A model generated the notes under the pieces. That model was not told the DNA's origin and made no database searches. It saw only the letters and a list, made by a program, of their open reading frames with translations. A DNA stretch of 64,000 bases from Filimonas effusa (GTDB lineage Bacteria; Bacteroidota; Bacteroidia; Chitinophagales; Chitinophagaceae), in NCBI RefSeq assembly GCF_004118675.1, contig NZ_SDHZ01000005.1:1-64000 (forward strand). Reading direction: 5' to 3'. This document shows, in pieces, positions 16,410 through 25,644 of this stretch (positions are counted from its first letter, which is position 1; every line of letters begins with the position of its first letter). The translations under genes were made by a program, and so were the position numbers.

Positions 16410-18569
16410 ATGCGTAATTCTTGTTTATGGATTATTTTATTCTTTTCGTTCACAACGGTTTGTGCACAGGAAAGAAAATATACAATGGCTGAAGCCACTA
16501 ATGGCTTACGTCAGAACCTCGCTCCTTCGCGGCTTATGCAGCTGGAATGGATACCTGGCGAACAGGCGTATTCGCAGCTGACTGTTACTGCCGAGAAAAA
16601 ATTCGTGTGGGAGAAAACCTTGTTGCCTTCCGGCAAAAAGCAGCTTTTGTTCCGTGTCAGTAATATGAGCTGGCAGCTGTTTCATGATTCTACACTCCGG
16701 TGGATGCCTGTTTTTCACTGGTTGTCACCGACAGAAGCCTGGTTTAGCAGGGACAGCAATTATTACCGTTGTTCGTTCGCTGCCGATGGCAGCGTAAACT
16801 ACAGCCTGTGGTTTCATTTACCTGCGGCTGCGGAAAATGTATTTATACATGAGAAGAGCCGTCATGCTGCTTATACTATCGACAATAACCTGTATTTGCG
16901 GAACAGCAATGGCAATACTGTTAAGATTACGAATGATACGGCAGCGGGTATTGTAAATGGTCAGAGTGTACACCGTGAAGAGTTTGGGATAGATCATGGG
17001 ATCTTCTTCTCTCCCGATGGGACCAAGGTTGCTTTTTACAGGATGGATCAGCAGATGGTGAGCGATTATCCTATTCCTGACTGGAGCGTTACTCCGGCCC
17101 AGGTAAAGCAGATCAAATATCCCATGGCGGGCAGGACTTCGCACCAGGTGACGCTGGGTGTTTATGATATTGCTGCCGGCAGCACCCGCTTTATGCAAAC
17201 GGGAACACCTGCCGACCAGTATCTTACTGCTGTAAGCTGGGCTCCGGATGGGCAGCAGGTATATATTGCCTTGTTAAACCGTGCACAGAATCATGTTTGG
17301 TTCAATCAATACCAGGCGTCTACCGGCAGCCTGGTTAAGACTTTATTTGAAGAAACGCATCCACGTTATATTCAGCCAAGGCATAGTATCAGTTTTCTTC
17401 CATGGAATAAAGACCAGTTCATCTGGTGGAGTGAACGTGACGGCTACCAGCACCTTTATCTCTACAATACCGGCGGGCAGCTGGTACAGCAGCTTACCAA
17501 AGGCAACTGGATGGTAAATGAACTTACCGGGTTTCGTGAGAAGACACGTGAGATCATTTATACTTCAACCGAAGCCAGTGCGCTGGAGAAGCAGGTTTAT
17601 ATCGCCAGTATCGATGGTAAAAAGAAAGAACGTTTGACCACTGTTGCCGGGTGGCATGATGCGACCATCAGCACAAACGGTTTATTCCTGTTAGACAAGT
17701 ATAGTTCAGAGACTGTTCCCTATGTTGTCCGGGTTTCGGAGATCAAGGGAAAATATGATCAGCAGCTACACTCTTCGCCTGATCCGCTGAAAGATTTTGA
17801 CAGGCCTGTGATACGTCCTGTGCAGTTAAAGGCTGCGGATGACAGTACCATCCTTTATGGCAAGCTGATATTACCAACCCATTTCGACAGTACGCGTAAA
17901 TATCCTGTTATTGTTTACCTGTATAATGGTCCTAATGTACAGCTGATCCGCAATTCATTTCCTGCCAGCGGCAACCTCTGGTATGAGTATATGGCACAGC
18001 AGGGATTCATTGTATTTACGATGGATGGCCGTGGCAGCTCGAACCGCGGGCTCGCGTTTGAGCAGGCTACTTTCCGTCAGCTGGGGACTGTTGAAATGGA
18101 AGACCAGCTGAAGGGGGTTGACTATCTGAAGGCACTTCCTTATGTAGATGCACAGCGTATGGGGGTTCATGGATGGAGCTTTGGCGGATTTATGACCACC
18201 TCTCTTATGCTGCGTCATCCCGATGTATTTAAAGTTGGTGTAGCGGGTGGTCCTGTTATCGACTGGCGTATGTATGAGGTTATGTATACGGAGCGTTATA
18301 TGGATACTCCTGAAGAAAATCCCGAAGGGTATGCAGCTTCGAACCTGCTTACAAAAACGAAGAATTTAAAGGGTAAATTACTGATGATACATGGCACCAA
18401 TGATGATGTTGTTGTATGGCAGCATAGCATTGATTTTCTGAAAGCCTGTGTTGATAATGGAACTCAGATCGATTATTTTGTTTATCCTGGTCATTTGCAT
18501 AATGTGCTGGGTAAGGACAGGGTGCATTTGATGCAGAAGATCACTGATTATTTTAAGGAGAAGCTTTAG
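16410..18569 (+). CDS. Dipeptidyl peptidase IV family (S9) serine peptidase
   Basis: This 719-aa exported enzyme has a signal peptide (CLWIILFFSFTTVCAQ), an N-terminal eight-bladed beta-propeller (about 40-470) and a C-terminal alpha/beta-hydrolase. The nucleophile is Ser590 in GWSFGG, the acid is Asp665/666 in HGTNDD, and the histidine is probably His697 in YPGHLHNV. DPP-IV enzymes remove Xaa-Pro or Xaa-Ala dipeptides from peptide N-termini, feeding amino-acid uptake. Length and layout are those of Bacteroidota periplasmic DPP-IV. A strong terminator follows. Confidence 0.92.
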   Translation: MRNSCLWIILFFSFTTVCAQERKYTMAEATNGLRQNLAPSRLMQLEWIPGEQAYSQLTVTAEKKFVWEKTLLPSGKKQLLFRVSNMSWQLFHDSTLRWMPVFHWLSPTEAWFSRDSNYYRCSFAADGSVNYSLWFHLPAAAENVFIHEKSRHAAYTIDNNLYLRNSNGNTVKITNDTAAGIVNGQSVHREEFGIDHGIFFSPDGTKVAFYRMDQQMVSDYPIPDWSVTPAQVKQIKYPMAGRTSHQVTLGVYDIAAGSTRFMQTGTPADQYLTAVSWAPDGQQVYIALLNRAQNHVWFNQYQASTGSLVKTLFEETHPRYIQPRHSISFLPWNKDQFIWWSERDGYQHLYLYNTGGQLVQQLTKGNWMVNELTGFREKTREIIYTSTEASALEKQVYIASIDGKKKERLTTVAGWHDATISTNGLFLLDKYSSETVPYVVRVSEIKGKYDQQLHSSPDPLKDFDRPVIRPVQLKAADDSTILYGKLILPTHFDSTRKYPVIVYLYNGPNVQLIRNSFPASGNLWYEYMAQQGFIVFTMDGRGSSNRGLAFEQATFRQLGTVEMEDQLKGVDYLKALPYVDAQRMGVHGWSFGGFMTTSLMLRHPDVFKVGVAGGPVIDWRMYEVMYTERYMDTPEENPEGYAASNLLTKTKNLKGKLLMIHGTNDDVVVWQHSIDFLKACVDNGTQIDYFVYPGHLHNVLGKDRVHLMQKITDYFKEKL

Positions 18570-18614
18570 GATGTGTATGCGGGTGACTGCATAAGATAGC
18601 CAGGCATATTATAC

Positions 18615-18654
18615 ATAAGGGGTCGTATCATAATTTGATACGGCCCCTTATTTT
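18615..18654 (+). terminator. Terminator after DPP-IV
   Basis: ATAAGGGGTCGTATCA and TGATACGGCCCCTTAT (about 18615-18651) pair over 16 positions with one wobble, with a 5-base loop and a following T tract. Confidence 0.9.
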
Positions 18655-18729
18655 ATGCTTTTCTGTAAGGTGAAGCGACCTCCTCACTATCTGTCTGAAC
18701 CACCCCTTTTTTTGTCTTAAATCCCCCTT

Positions 18730-18758
18730 TTGGGGGCTTTATATTAGATGTACATTTG
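18730..18758 (+). promoter_or_regulatory. Promoter of the DoxX gene
   Basis: TTG at 18730-18732 and TACATTTG at 18751-18758 are 18 bases apart. A small CCCCC/GGGGG hairpin (18723-18737) overlaps the -33 element, which may be the end of another terminator. Confidence 0.65.
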
Positions 18759-18832
18759 GTTATCCGAATAAACATTAAATACCCGGGCGGCTTTTAGCAG
18801 CCCTTATTACAACATTTTAAACTGTAATAGTT

Positions 18833-19222
18833 ATGAGAATTGCTGTCATTATCATCAGGATACTTATGGGACTGATGTTCCTTTTTTCTTCTGTAGTTGT
18901 ATTATTCAAACTTGTTCCTATGCCCGCATTAAGCGGTGATGTAAAAACTTTTATGGACGGGCTTATGGTATCGCGCTACCTGTTTCCGCTTATAAAGATC
19001 ACTGAGCTGGTATGCGCCATTGCTTTCCTGGTTGGCAGGTTTGTTCCGCTGGCTAACGTGGTTTTATTTCCGGTAACGCTAAACATTGTTCTGTATCACG
19101 CATTTGTATTGCCTGACGGATTATTGGTGGCAATACTTTTATTGGTGGGTCATCTTGTGCTGGCTTATGCTTACCGCGACCGATATAGCGCTATGCTTTC
19201 TGCAAATAGTAAAGTATTGTAG
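18833..19222 (+). CDS. DoxX family membrane protein
   Basis: The 129-aa protein has four predicted membrane segments (about 5-25, 45-62, 66-92 and 98-118), the DoxX/DoxD-like arrangement; KITELVCAIAFLVGRFVPLA matches the second helix pair of that family. DoxX proteins are inner-membrane proteins, sometimes linked to thiol or quinone redox, but most are uncharacterised. It has its own promoter and is followed after 94 bases by an SRPBCC protein on the same strand. Confidence 0.82.
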   Translation: MRIAVIIIRILMGLMFLFSSVVVLFKLVPMPALSGDVKTFMDGLMVSRYLFPLIKITELVCAIAFLVGRFVPLANVVLFPVTLNIVLYHAFVLPDGLLVAILLLVGHLVLAYAYRDRYSAMLSANSKVL

Positions 19223-19230
19223 TTGTTGCA

Positions 19231-19271
19231 AAGCGCCATGCGTATTTCGTGATGGCATATTTATGGCGCTG
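19231..19271 (+). terminator. Hairpin between DoxX and SRPBCC genes
   Basis: AGCGCCAT (19232-19239) and ATGGCGCT (19263-19270) pair around a 23-base loop. No T tract follows, so read-through into the next gene is likely. Confidence 0.4.
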
Positions 19272-19316
19272 ATTTATACATGATAGGGTTATTATATCAA
19301 TCAAAAGAATTATCAT

Positions 19317-19775
19317 ATGGATCAGATACTTGTTGCAAAAGCCAAAATCCAGGTACAAAAACCGGCAGCCGAAGTTTTTGATGCTATTACAGATCCGGAT
19401 AAGATGAGCCAGTATTTTATCAGCAAAGGGTCTGGCCGTTTAGATGCAGGTAAAACTGTGGAGTGGACTTTCCCTGAATTTCCGGATTCATTTCCTGTAC
19501 GCGTGGGTAATATAGAGCAGGATAAATATATCTCGTTTCACTGGGATAACGGGACCAGGGAGATGCTCGTTGAAATGACATTGACCGAAGCCAGCAATAA
19601 CTCTACGATAATAGCTATCACGGAAAAGGATGCTCCTATCGATGACGTGGGTTTAAAGTGGGTAATCAGTAATACTGAAGGGTGGACTAATTTCCTGGCC
19701 TGCCTTAAAGCATGGATGGAGTATGGGATTCATTTAAGGAAAGGAGCATTTGATTTTCTTTCAGCAAAGGGGTAG
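19317..19775 (+). CDS. SRPBCC (AHSA1-like) family protein
   Basis: This 152-aa protein fits the START/SRPBCC fold of the AHSA1 subfamily: an N-terminal strand (ILVAKAKIQVQKPAAEVFDAITDP), KMSQYFISKGSGRLDAG, FPEFPDSFPVRV, and the C-terminal long helix region GWTNFLACLKAWMEYG. Members bind hydrophobic ligands; no catalytic residues can be assigned. It is cytosolic and downstream of DoxX, a pairing of unknown meaning. Confidence 0.88.
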   Translation: MDQILVAKAKIQVQKPAAEVFDAITDPDKMSQYFISKGSGRLDAGKTVEWTFPEFPDSFPVRVGNIEQDKYISFHWDNGTREMLVEMTLTEASNNSTIIAITEKDAPIDDVGLKWVISNTEGWTNFLACLKAWMEYGIHLRKGAFDFLSAKG

Positions 19776-19776
19776 T

Positions 19777-20271
19777 CTATATTATGTAATATGCCAGGAC
19801 TATGATAACCAGTATAGTACATAATATGAGTATTGCCGACGAATCGCGGGCGTAATGCTTTCGTCTCCAAATAGCCAATGTAAGCAGCGCAGGGGCTGTG
19901 AAGAAAAGAACAAACGCTTCTATTTTATCGTGGTTCGCAACGGGGTATACATATGTACTGTGGCGTTTATTAACTAGCGCAGGTTTCAGCACCAGGTTCC
20001 TGGCAACAACAAATGTATCCCCAATGTTGAATTCTTCTTTGAGATACCTGTTGGGGATCCTGAAACTTTCGTCTGAGTCTGTGTACACCATTGTATAGTA
20101 TTCATCCCAAGTGCCTATTTCTTCGTCTCCTTTGAAAGCTACTTTTTCATTTTCTATATCAGCAACCTGATAACTAACCGGGAAAAGCTGACAGGGGATG
20201 AGATAAGCCAATATCGCAAACACAATATAACCTATTCGCAGGGCTACTGTTGTGTTAAAGGAGATAGACAT
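19777..20271 (-). CDS. Unrecognised membrane protein with soluble central domain
   Basis: The 164-aa protein has one N-terminal membrane helix (about 11-30), a soluble stretch of about 85 residues with acidic and beta-like character (YTDSDESFRIPNRYLKEEF), and two C-terminal helices (about 118-135 and 143-163). I recognise no family. Its start is 1 base after the stop of the upstream HAD phosphatase gene, so the two are almost certainly translated from one mRNA, but no functional link is evident. Confidence 0.75.
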   Translation of the reverse strand: MSISFNTTVALRIGYIVFAILAYLIPCQLFPVSYQVADIENEKVAFKGDEEIGTWDEYYTMVYTDSDESFRIPNRYLKEEFNIGDTFVVARNLVLKPALVNKRHSTYVYPVANHDKIEAFVLFFTAPALLTLAIWRRKHYARDSSAILILCTILVIIVLAYYII

Positions 20272-20272
20272 A

Positions 20273-20968
20273 TCAGAAGATGTCTTCGAGTTCTTTAAGA
20301 TGGTGGATGGTATAGGTTGAGGGAACGTGGGCTTCGATTTTCAGGTGATTTACGAAAACTGTATCGAGGCCTGCGTCGTTGCCGCCGCGGATGTCGGCTT
20401 CGAGGTTGTCGCCGAGCATGATGCTTTCTGCTTTTAACGCGCCTGTTACCTGCAGCGCGTAGTCGAATATTTCCTTTTTGGGTTTAAGACTGTTGCTGAC
20501 TTCGGAGGTGATCACTTTTCCGAAGTAATGCTGAAGATTACTGCTCTTCAGCTTGTTGTGCTGTACGGCATCGAAACCATTGGTTACGAGATGCAACTGA
20601 TATCCTTTATTGATAAGGTAATCGAGGATCTCTACAGTGTAGGGGAAGAGTCTTTTTTTGAAGGGCAGCCGTTCCAGGAACTGGGCGGACATGGCTTTGG
20701 ACAAAATATCGTCTCCTATTTTAAAATCGAGGAGTGTAAACCACATTCTTTTCCAGCGCAGGTCTTCCTGTTTCATGAATCCTTTTTCATACCGTTCCCA
20801 GAGGCGTTTATTATGGAAGCTATAACGTTCAAAGAAAAGCTCGGTATCGATAATGCCTTTTTCTGATAAGTTATTGATGCCATGCAGTTCCATCAGGGTT
20901 TCCTTAGCATTGGTTTCAAAATCCCAAAGCGTATGATCGAGGTCGAAGAACAAGTGTCGATAGCGCAT
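20273..20968 (-). CDS. YjjG-type noncanonical pyrimidine nucleotidase (HAD superfamily)
   Basis: The 231-aa HAD phosphatase has motif I FFDLDHTLWDF with nucleophile Asp9 and Asp11, motif II VTNGF, motif III Lys in SLKPKKEIFDYAL and motif IV MLGDNLEADIRGG. The all-helical cap after motif I and the DHTLWDF string point to the YjjG group, which removes phosphate from noncanonical pyrimidine nucleotides as house-cleaning. A TACCTTTG promoter lies at 21020-21013, giving a leader of about 40 bases. Confidence 0.9.
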   Translation of the reverse strand: MRYRHLFFDLDHTLWDFETNAKETLMELHGINNLSEKGIIDTELFFERYSFHNKRLWERYEKGFMKQEDLRWKRMWFTLLDFKIGDDILSKAMSAQFLERLPFKKRLFPYTVEILDYLINKGYQLHLVTNGFDAVQHNKLKSSNLQHYFGKVITSEVSNSLKPKKEIFDYALQVTGALKAESIMLGDNLEADIRGGNDAGLDTVFVNHLKIEAHVPSTYTIHHLKELEDIF

Positions 20969-21012
20969 GAAAATGTCTTATTTGGCGAAATCTGATGTCT
21001 GGTATAGTATTG

Positions 21013-21020
21013 CAAAGGTA
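21013..21020 (-). promoter_or_regulatory. -7 box of the YjjG-type gene
   Basis: TACCTTTG on the minus strand followed by CAATAC; no clean TTG at -33. Confidence 0.55.
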
Positions 21021-21055
21021 AGACTATTAAAATTGAGCTTGTAAATACCTATGTT

Positions 21056-21763
21056 ATGAATATTGTTATTACCGGAGGATCGAAGGGGCTGGGCAAAGCG
21101 ATTGCTGAGAAGTTTGGAGAAGATAAACAAGGGCATGGCATTTTTCTTTGTGCACGGAATGAGGAGACGCTAAAGGCATTTGCGATGGACCTGCAGGCGC
21201 GTTTTCCGCGTACCAATGTGCAGCATTTCGCCGCCGACTTAAGTGTACAGGAAGAGGTTACGGCTTTTGCTGAATGGATAAAGCAACAGGAAGTTACGGT
21301 GGATATACTGGTAAATAATGCGGGGCAGTTTATCCCGGGCAGTGTACATAATGAGCCGGAAGGCGTATTGGAGCAACTGATGGCGGCCAATTTATTCAGC
21401 GCGTATGATCTGACGCGGGCATTGCTGCCTGCTATGATGGAAGCGCGGCGCGGGCATATTTTCAACATGTGTTCTATTGCCTCGCTGCAGGCTTATGCGA
21501 ATGGAGGGGCTTACAGCATCAGCAAGTTTGCGCTGGCGGGGTTTTCGCAGAACCTGCGGGAGGAGATGAAGCCTTATAATATCAAGGTGACGACGGTGTA
21601 CCCTGGAGCGGCTTATACTGATTCGTGGGCGGGGTCGGGTGTTGATCCGAAGCGATTGATGGAGGCGGGGGATATTGCTTCGATGATTTATACGGCGGCG
21701 TTTTTATCGCCGCAGGCTTGTGTAGAGGAGATTATTTTAAGGCCGCAGTTGGGGGATCTTTAG
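21056..21763 (+). CDS. Short-chain dehydrogenase/reductase
   Basis: The 235-aa Rossmann protein has the cofactor loop TGGSKGLG at 6-13, the NNAG motif, and the Ser-Tyr-Lys triad in CSIASLQAYANGGAYSISKF. An arginine after the second strand (LCARNEE) favours NADPH. Classical SDRs reduce carbonyls or oxidise alcohols; the substrate cannot be predicted. It is divergent from the YjjG-type gene. Confidence 0.92.
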   Translation: MNIVITGGSKGLGKAIAEKFGEDKQGHGIFLCARNEETLKAFAMDLQARFPRTNVQHFAADLSVQEEVTAFAEWIKQQEVTVDILVNNAGQFIPGSVHNEPEGVLEQLMAANLFSAYDLTRALLPAMMEARRGHIFNMCSIASLQAYANGGAYSISKFALAGFSQNLREEMKPYNIKVTTVYPGAAYTDSWAGSGVDPKRLMEAGDIASMIYTAAFLSPQACVEEIILRPQLGDL

Positions 21764-22206
21764 GAAATAATGACTGCCATTTAGGGAAGTTCGAGTTTGC
21801 AATCAACTCATTTTCAATAGCCTAAAAATTGAGCGCTTATTTTGGGATGTTTTTAAACAAGCTAGTATGAGTAATGCAAAATATATTGGTATATTTGTAT
21901 TGGAGGCTTTGCCGGGAAACTGGCATTGCCTTTTTTCTTTTTATACTATGGTTATACTCCAGATTACGTGTTCGTTGCAGTTTCCAATTTGCCGCAAACA
22001 TCTATATCGCAATAGTTTAATTAATTTAAGGTATGGGTTCAGTTCTTCTCTCCCTGGTTTCACTAATTTTTCTACTCTAAAATTCCACGAGAGCAAATAA
22101 AAAACAGAAGCCTGTAGCTTCGTCTATAAAGTTACGGCAAGCAGCGTAGTCTTATCACAAGAAATTAAGAAGGAAACTCCTGAAAGCCGTACTCCCAATC
22201 AGTGCA
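21764..22206. other. AT-rich gap without convincing genes
   Basis: Of 440 bases, the only open frame (21867-22100, 77 codons) is low-complexity and unconvincing. A TATATTTG box at 21890-21897 is followed at once by a GGC...TGCC/GGCA...GCC hairpin with six T residues (21905-21936), which is a good plus-strand terminator, probably for the SDR gene. The remainder shows nothing recognisable. Confidence 0.5.
21905..21937 (+). terminator. Terminator downstream of the SDR gene
   Basis: GGC, TGCC, then GGCA and GCC form a stem with a TT/TT internal loop, and TTTTTTC follows. It lies 142 bases after the SDR stop. Confidence 0.65.
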
Positions 22207-22238
22207 ACAAAAAAGCCCAGAACAACGTTCCGGGCTTG
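22207..22238 (-). terminator. Terminator of prfA-pheS
   Basis: AAGCCCAGAAC (22213-22223) and GTTCCGGGCTT (22227-22237) pair with one mismatch; the A run at 22206-22214 is a T tract on the minus strand. Confidence 0.85.
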
Positions 22239-22261
22239 CTGTTTATCATGTTATATGTATG

Positions 22262-23290
22262 CTAGACTTCACCGGTGAACTGGTGGAGGAAGCGGACATC
22301 GTTTTGAGAATAGAGGCGGAGGTCGTTGACGCGGTATTTGAGCTGGCAGATACGCTCCATGCCCATGCCGAATGCAAAGCCGGTGTACTTGTTAGAGTCG
22401 ATACCGAAGTTATCGAGCATTTTGGGATGCACCATACCACAACCGAGGATCTCAACCCAGCCGGTGTGTTTACATAATGAGCAGCCTTTGCCACCACATA
22501 CCGTACAACTGATATCCATTTCGGCACTGGGCTCGGTGAATGGGAAATAAGATGGGCGGAAACGGATTTTAACGTCTTTGCCAAACATCTCCTGAACGAA
22601 GAAGTAAAGGGTTTGTTTCAGATCGGCAAAGCTTACGTGTTCATCGATATATAGACCTTCTACCTGGTGGAAGAAGCAATGCGCACGGGCGCTGATGGTT
22701 TCGTTGCGATATACACGGCCGGGGCATATGATGCGGATCGGCGGCTTTTGTTTCTCCATTACACGGGCCTGCACACTCGATGTGTGTGTACGCAGGACCC
22801 AATCGGGGTTCTGAAGAATGTAAAAGGTATCCTGCATGTCCCTGGCGGTGTGGTTTTCAGGCATGTTCAATGCGGTGAAGTTGTGCCAGTCGTCTTCCAT
22901 TTCGGGGCCTTCAGCTACTGCAAAGCCCAGGCGTTTGAAGATGGATACTATCTGATTGCGGACGATGCTGATGGGGTGACGGCTTCCAACGTCTACAGTG
23001 GAACCCGGGAGGGTCCAGTCGTAAGCGAGCGAAGTGTCGGCGGCGGCGTTATCGCTGCCTTTGAGGGCTTCCCATTTGTCTTCGGCGTGTTGTTTCAGGT
23101 CGTTCATCACCTGTCCGAAGTTCTTTTTCTGGTCGTTGGGAATATTTTTCATCTCGCCCATAAGGCCTTTGATGATGCCTTTTGTGCCGAGATATTTGAT
23201 GCGGAAAGATTCGGCGGCGTCGTTACCGTCTGCTTCGAAAGCGGTTATTTCCTGCTTTAATACCTCAATCTGTTGCAACAGTTGTTCCAT
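22262..23290 (-). CDS. pheS: Phenylalanine-tRNA ligase alpha subunit
   Basis: The 342-aa class II synthetase alpha chain charges tRNA-Phe as an alpha2-beta2 enzyme. It has an N-terminal coiled coil (about 1-85), the HPISIVRNQIVSIFKRLGF helix, motif 2 region with CPGRVYRNE, and motif 3 GFAFGMGMERICQLKY. A CTVCGGKGCSLCKHTGW stretch before the GCGMVHP block holds four cysteines in a zinc-knuckle-like pattern seen in a subset of bacterial PheS. The beta subunit is not in this window. It starts 2 bases after the prfA stop, so translational coupling is likely. Confidence 0.96.
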   Translation of the reverse strand: MEQLLQQIEVLKQEITAFEADGNDAAESFRIKYLGTKGIIKGLMGEMKNIPNDQKKNFGQVMNDLKQHAEDKWEALKGSDNAAADTSLAYDWTLPGSTVDVGSRHPISIVRNQIVSIFKRLGFAVAEGPEMEDDWHNFTALNMPENHTARDMQDTFYILQNPDWVLRTHTSSVQARVMEKQKPPIRIICPGRVYRNETISARAHCFFHQVEGLYIDEHVSFADLKQTLYFFVQEMFGKDVKIRFRPSYFPFTEPSAEMDISCTVCGGKGCSLCKHTGWVEILGCGMVHPKMLDNFGIDSNKYTGFAFGMGMERICQLKYRVNDLRLYSQNDVRFLHQFTGEV

Positions 23291-23292
23291 GC

Positions 23293-24357
23293 TTAGTCTT
23301 GTTTAGTCATTTTAGCAGTATTTTCTGCCATTTGCAATGCTTCGATAAATTCCTCTATTTCGCCGTTGACAACAGCGTCGAGATTGTAGGAAGTTAAGCC
23401 AATTCTGTGATCTGTAACGCGTCCCTGCGGCCAGTTATAGGTACGGATCTTCGCGCTTCTGTCGCCTGTGCTCACAAGCGTTTTACGCTGGCGGGAGATC
23501 TCTTCTTCCTGTTTGCGCACCTGTTCTTCGTATAAACGTGTACGGAGCATGGTCATCGCTTTTTCGCGGTTACCGAGCTGTGTACGTTCTGTTTGACAGA
23601 TAACCACGGTACCTGTTGGGATGTGTGTCAACATTACTTTGGTTTCCACCTTGTTAACGTTCTGACCACCGGCGCCACCGCTTCGTGAGGTTTCCATTTT
23701 CACGTCGGAAGGGTTGAGTTCGAAATCCACTTCTTCCGCTTCGGGCATTACTGCCACGGTAGCTGCGGAGGTATGAACGCGGCCTTGTGTTTCGGTGTTG
23801 GGAACCCTTTGTACACGGTGAACGCCACTTTCGAATTTGAGGGTTCCGTAAACGTCTTCGCCGGTTACTTCTACCATCACCTCTTTGTAACCACCCACGG
23901 TGCCTTCGCTTTCGCTGACGATAGCTGCTTTCCAGCCTTTTTTAGCGCAATAGCGGAGGTACATGTTCAGCAGGTCGCCTGCGAACAGGGAAGCCTCGTC
24001 GCCACCGGTACCGGCGCGGATTTCCAGTACTGCGTTTTTATCGTCCTGCGGATCTTTGGGGATCAGCAGTTTGGTCAATTCTTTTTCCAGCGCTTCTTTT
24101 TTCTCTTCGAGTTCGGGCAGTTCCATTTTGGCCAGCTCACGCATTTCTTCGTCGCTGCCATTGAGGGCGTCCTTGCTGAAGGTATAATCGGCCATCACCT
24201 TACGATATTCTTCATAGGGCTTCACAATTTTCTCCAAATCCCTGTATTCCTTGCTCATTTTACCGAACTCCCGTTGATTATTAATGATCTCTGGGTTGGT
24301 AAGTGCTATCCCTATCTGTTCAAAACGGGCCTTAATGCCGTCTAGTTGATCTAACAT
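23293..24357 (-). CDS. prfA: Peptide chain release factor 1
   Basis: RF1 reads UAA and UAG stop codons and triggers peptide release through its GGQ loop, here [13 protein letters not shown]. The 354-aa protein, from the ATG at 24357 ([14 protein letters not shown]), is of normal length; an open upstream extension to 24426 is not family-like. The decoding region between residues about 180 and 200 and the C-terminal stalk-interacting domain are as expected. It forms a two-gene unit with pheS. Confidence 0.96.
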   Translation of the reverse strand: MLDQLDGIKARFEQIGIALTNPEIINNQREFGKMSKEYRDLEKIVKPYEEYRKVMADYTFSKDALNGSDEEMRELAKMELPELEEKKEALEKELTKLLIPKDPQDDKNAVLEIRAGTGGDEASLFAGDLLNMYLRYCAKKGWKAAIVSESEGTVGGYKEVMVEVTGEDVYGTLKFESGVHRVQRVPNTETQGRVHTSAATVAVMPEAEEVDFELNPSDVKMETSRSGGAGGQNVNKVETKVMLTHIPTGTVVICQTERTQLGNREKAMTMLRTRLYEEQVRKQEEEISRQRKTLVSTGDRSAKIRTYNWPQGRVTDHRIGLTSYNLDAVVNGEIEEFIEALQMAENTAKMTKQD

Positions 24358-24439
24358 TGTGTATGATTTTCTATCTCCGGCAGATTGGCCCGGAGCGGCG
24401 GCAAAATTAAGAGTTTTCAGTGGCATCCGGCATCTCCTG

Positions 24440-24447
24440 TAACTTTG
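24440..24447 (+). promoter_or_regulatory. -7 box of the amidohydrolase gene, leaderless arrangement
   Basis: TAACTTTG at 24440-24447 is 5 bases before the ATG at 24453, so transcription should start at about the A of the start codon. Confidence 0.5.
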
Positions 24448-24452
24448 GCTTT

Positions 24453-25622
24453 ATGGCATACTTAAAAATTCAGGGTAGCGGGCTCTTCGACGGCCGGGAA
24501 ATGCTGGGGCCTGAGCAGGTACTGATTACGGATGAGCAGGGAAAAGTAGCAGCAATTATTGCCGAAAAAGATGCGGGTGATGATATCCGGAAGGTGAATG
24601 GCATTGTTAGCCCGGGGTTCGTGAATTGCCATTGCCACCTGGAATTGAGTCATATGAAGGCGCTGCTTCCGGAATCTACCGGGCTAGTGAATTTTGTGAC
24701 CGGCGTTATGCAGCAGCGCAGTTTTGCCCCGGAGCAGATAGCGGAGGCCATCGTTGCCGGAGAGGACGAAATGTACCGCGGCGGGGTTGTGGCGGTTGGC
24801 GATATCTGTAATACTACTCATACCATACAACAGAAGGAAAAGGGCAGGCTCACATATCATAACTTTATGGAAGTCAGCGGTTTTATTCCTGCTGGCGCTG
24901 GTGCGCGGATGGCGCAGGCGGTACAAAACCTGGAAGCTTTCAACTCTGCCGGCTTAAACGGCTCCATTACGGCTCATGCGCCGTATTCGGTTTCCCCGGC
25001 TTTGTTTTCGCTTATCAATGAACATAGCGCTGGCAAAATAACATCGGTACACAACCAGGAAACCCCGGAAGAGGATGCTTTTTTTGTTACCGGCGACTCT
25101 GCCTTCCGGCAGTTGTATAGTATGCTGGGAGCTGATATTTCGTTTTACCAGGCCCCCGGCTGCCGTTCACTTCGTCACTGGCTGCCGCTGCTTGACCGAC
25201 CGGCACAGGTGCTGCTGGTTCATAACACCTGCAGTACTACTGAAGATATTAGCCTGGCATTACAGCAGGCGCAATTACATCACCAGCAACTGTTCTGGAC
25301 CTTGTGTGTTAATGCGAATCTTTATATTGAAAACCAGGTGCCTCCTGTTGGGCTGCTGAGAGAAATGGGATGCACTATTACGGTTGGTACTGACAGCCTG
25401 GCCAGCAATCGCCAGTTGAGTATTCTTGCCGAATTAAAGACTTTACAAACTCATTTTCCTGATCTAACCTTAGCGGAGTTATTGCGATGGGCCACTTTTA
25501 ACGGGGCGCAGGCGCTGCAGTTGCAGGACAGGTATGGCAGTTTTGAAAAGGGGAGACAGCCGGGCGTGTTGGTTGTGGACGAGGGATTGAATGGGGTGGA
25601 GAGAGTGGATGGCAGATGGTAG
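24453..25622 (+). CDS. Amidohydrolase family metal-dependent deaminase
   Basis: The 389-aa protein is a TIM-barrel amidohydrolase of the SAH/MTA/cytosine deaminase branch: metal-binding NCHCHLELSH after the first strand, AHAPYSVSPAL, the VHNQET block, and GTDSLASNRQLS carrying the catalytic Asp, with a composite beta-sandwich from both termini. Aminofutalosine deaminase (menaquinone futalosine route) and SAH deaminase are possibilities but no other mqn gene is nearby. I use the ATG at 24453, directly after a promoter -7 box. A 12-bp hairpin follows. Confidence 0.82.
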   Translation: MAYLKIQGSGLFDGREMLGPEQVLITDEQGKVAAIIAEKDAGDDIRKVNGIVSPGFVNCHCHLELSHMKALLPESTGLVNFVTGVMQQRSFAPEQIAEAIVAGEDEMYRGGVVAVGDICNTTHTIQQKEKGRLTYHNFMEVSGFIPAGAGARMAQAVQNLEAFNSAGLNGSITAHAPYSVSPALFSLINEHSAGKITSVHNQETPEEDAFFVTGDSAFRQLYSMLGADISFYQAPGCRSLRHWLPLLDRPAQVLLVHNTCSTTEDISLALQQAQLHHQQLFWTLCVNANLYIENQVPPVGLLREMGCTITVGTDSLASNRQLSILAELKTLQTHFPDLTLAELLRWATFNGAQALQLQDRYGSFEKGRQPGVLVVDEGLNGVERVDGRW

Positions 25623-25644
25623 AATTATGTTACAGATGTGATAT

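Noticed and set aside
21867-22100. 77-codon plus-strand open frame
   Set aside because: It overlaps a terminator hairpin, has biased hydrophobic composition, and no recognisable domain.
22667-23260. 197-codon plus-strand frame inside pheS
   Set aside because: It is antisense to a complete pheS gene.
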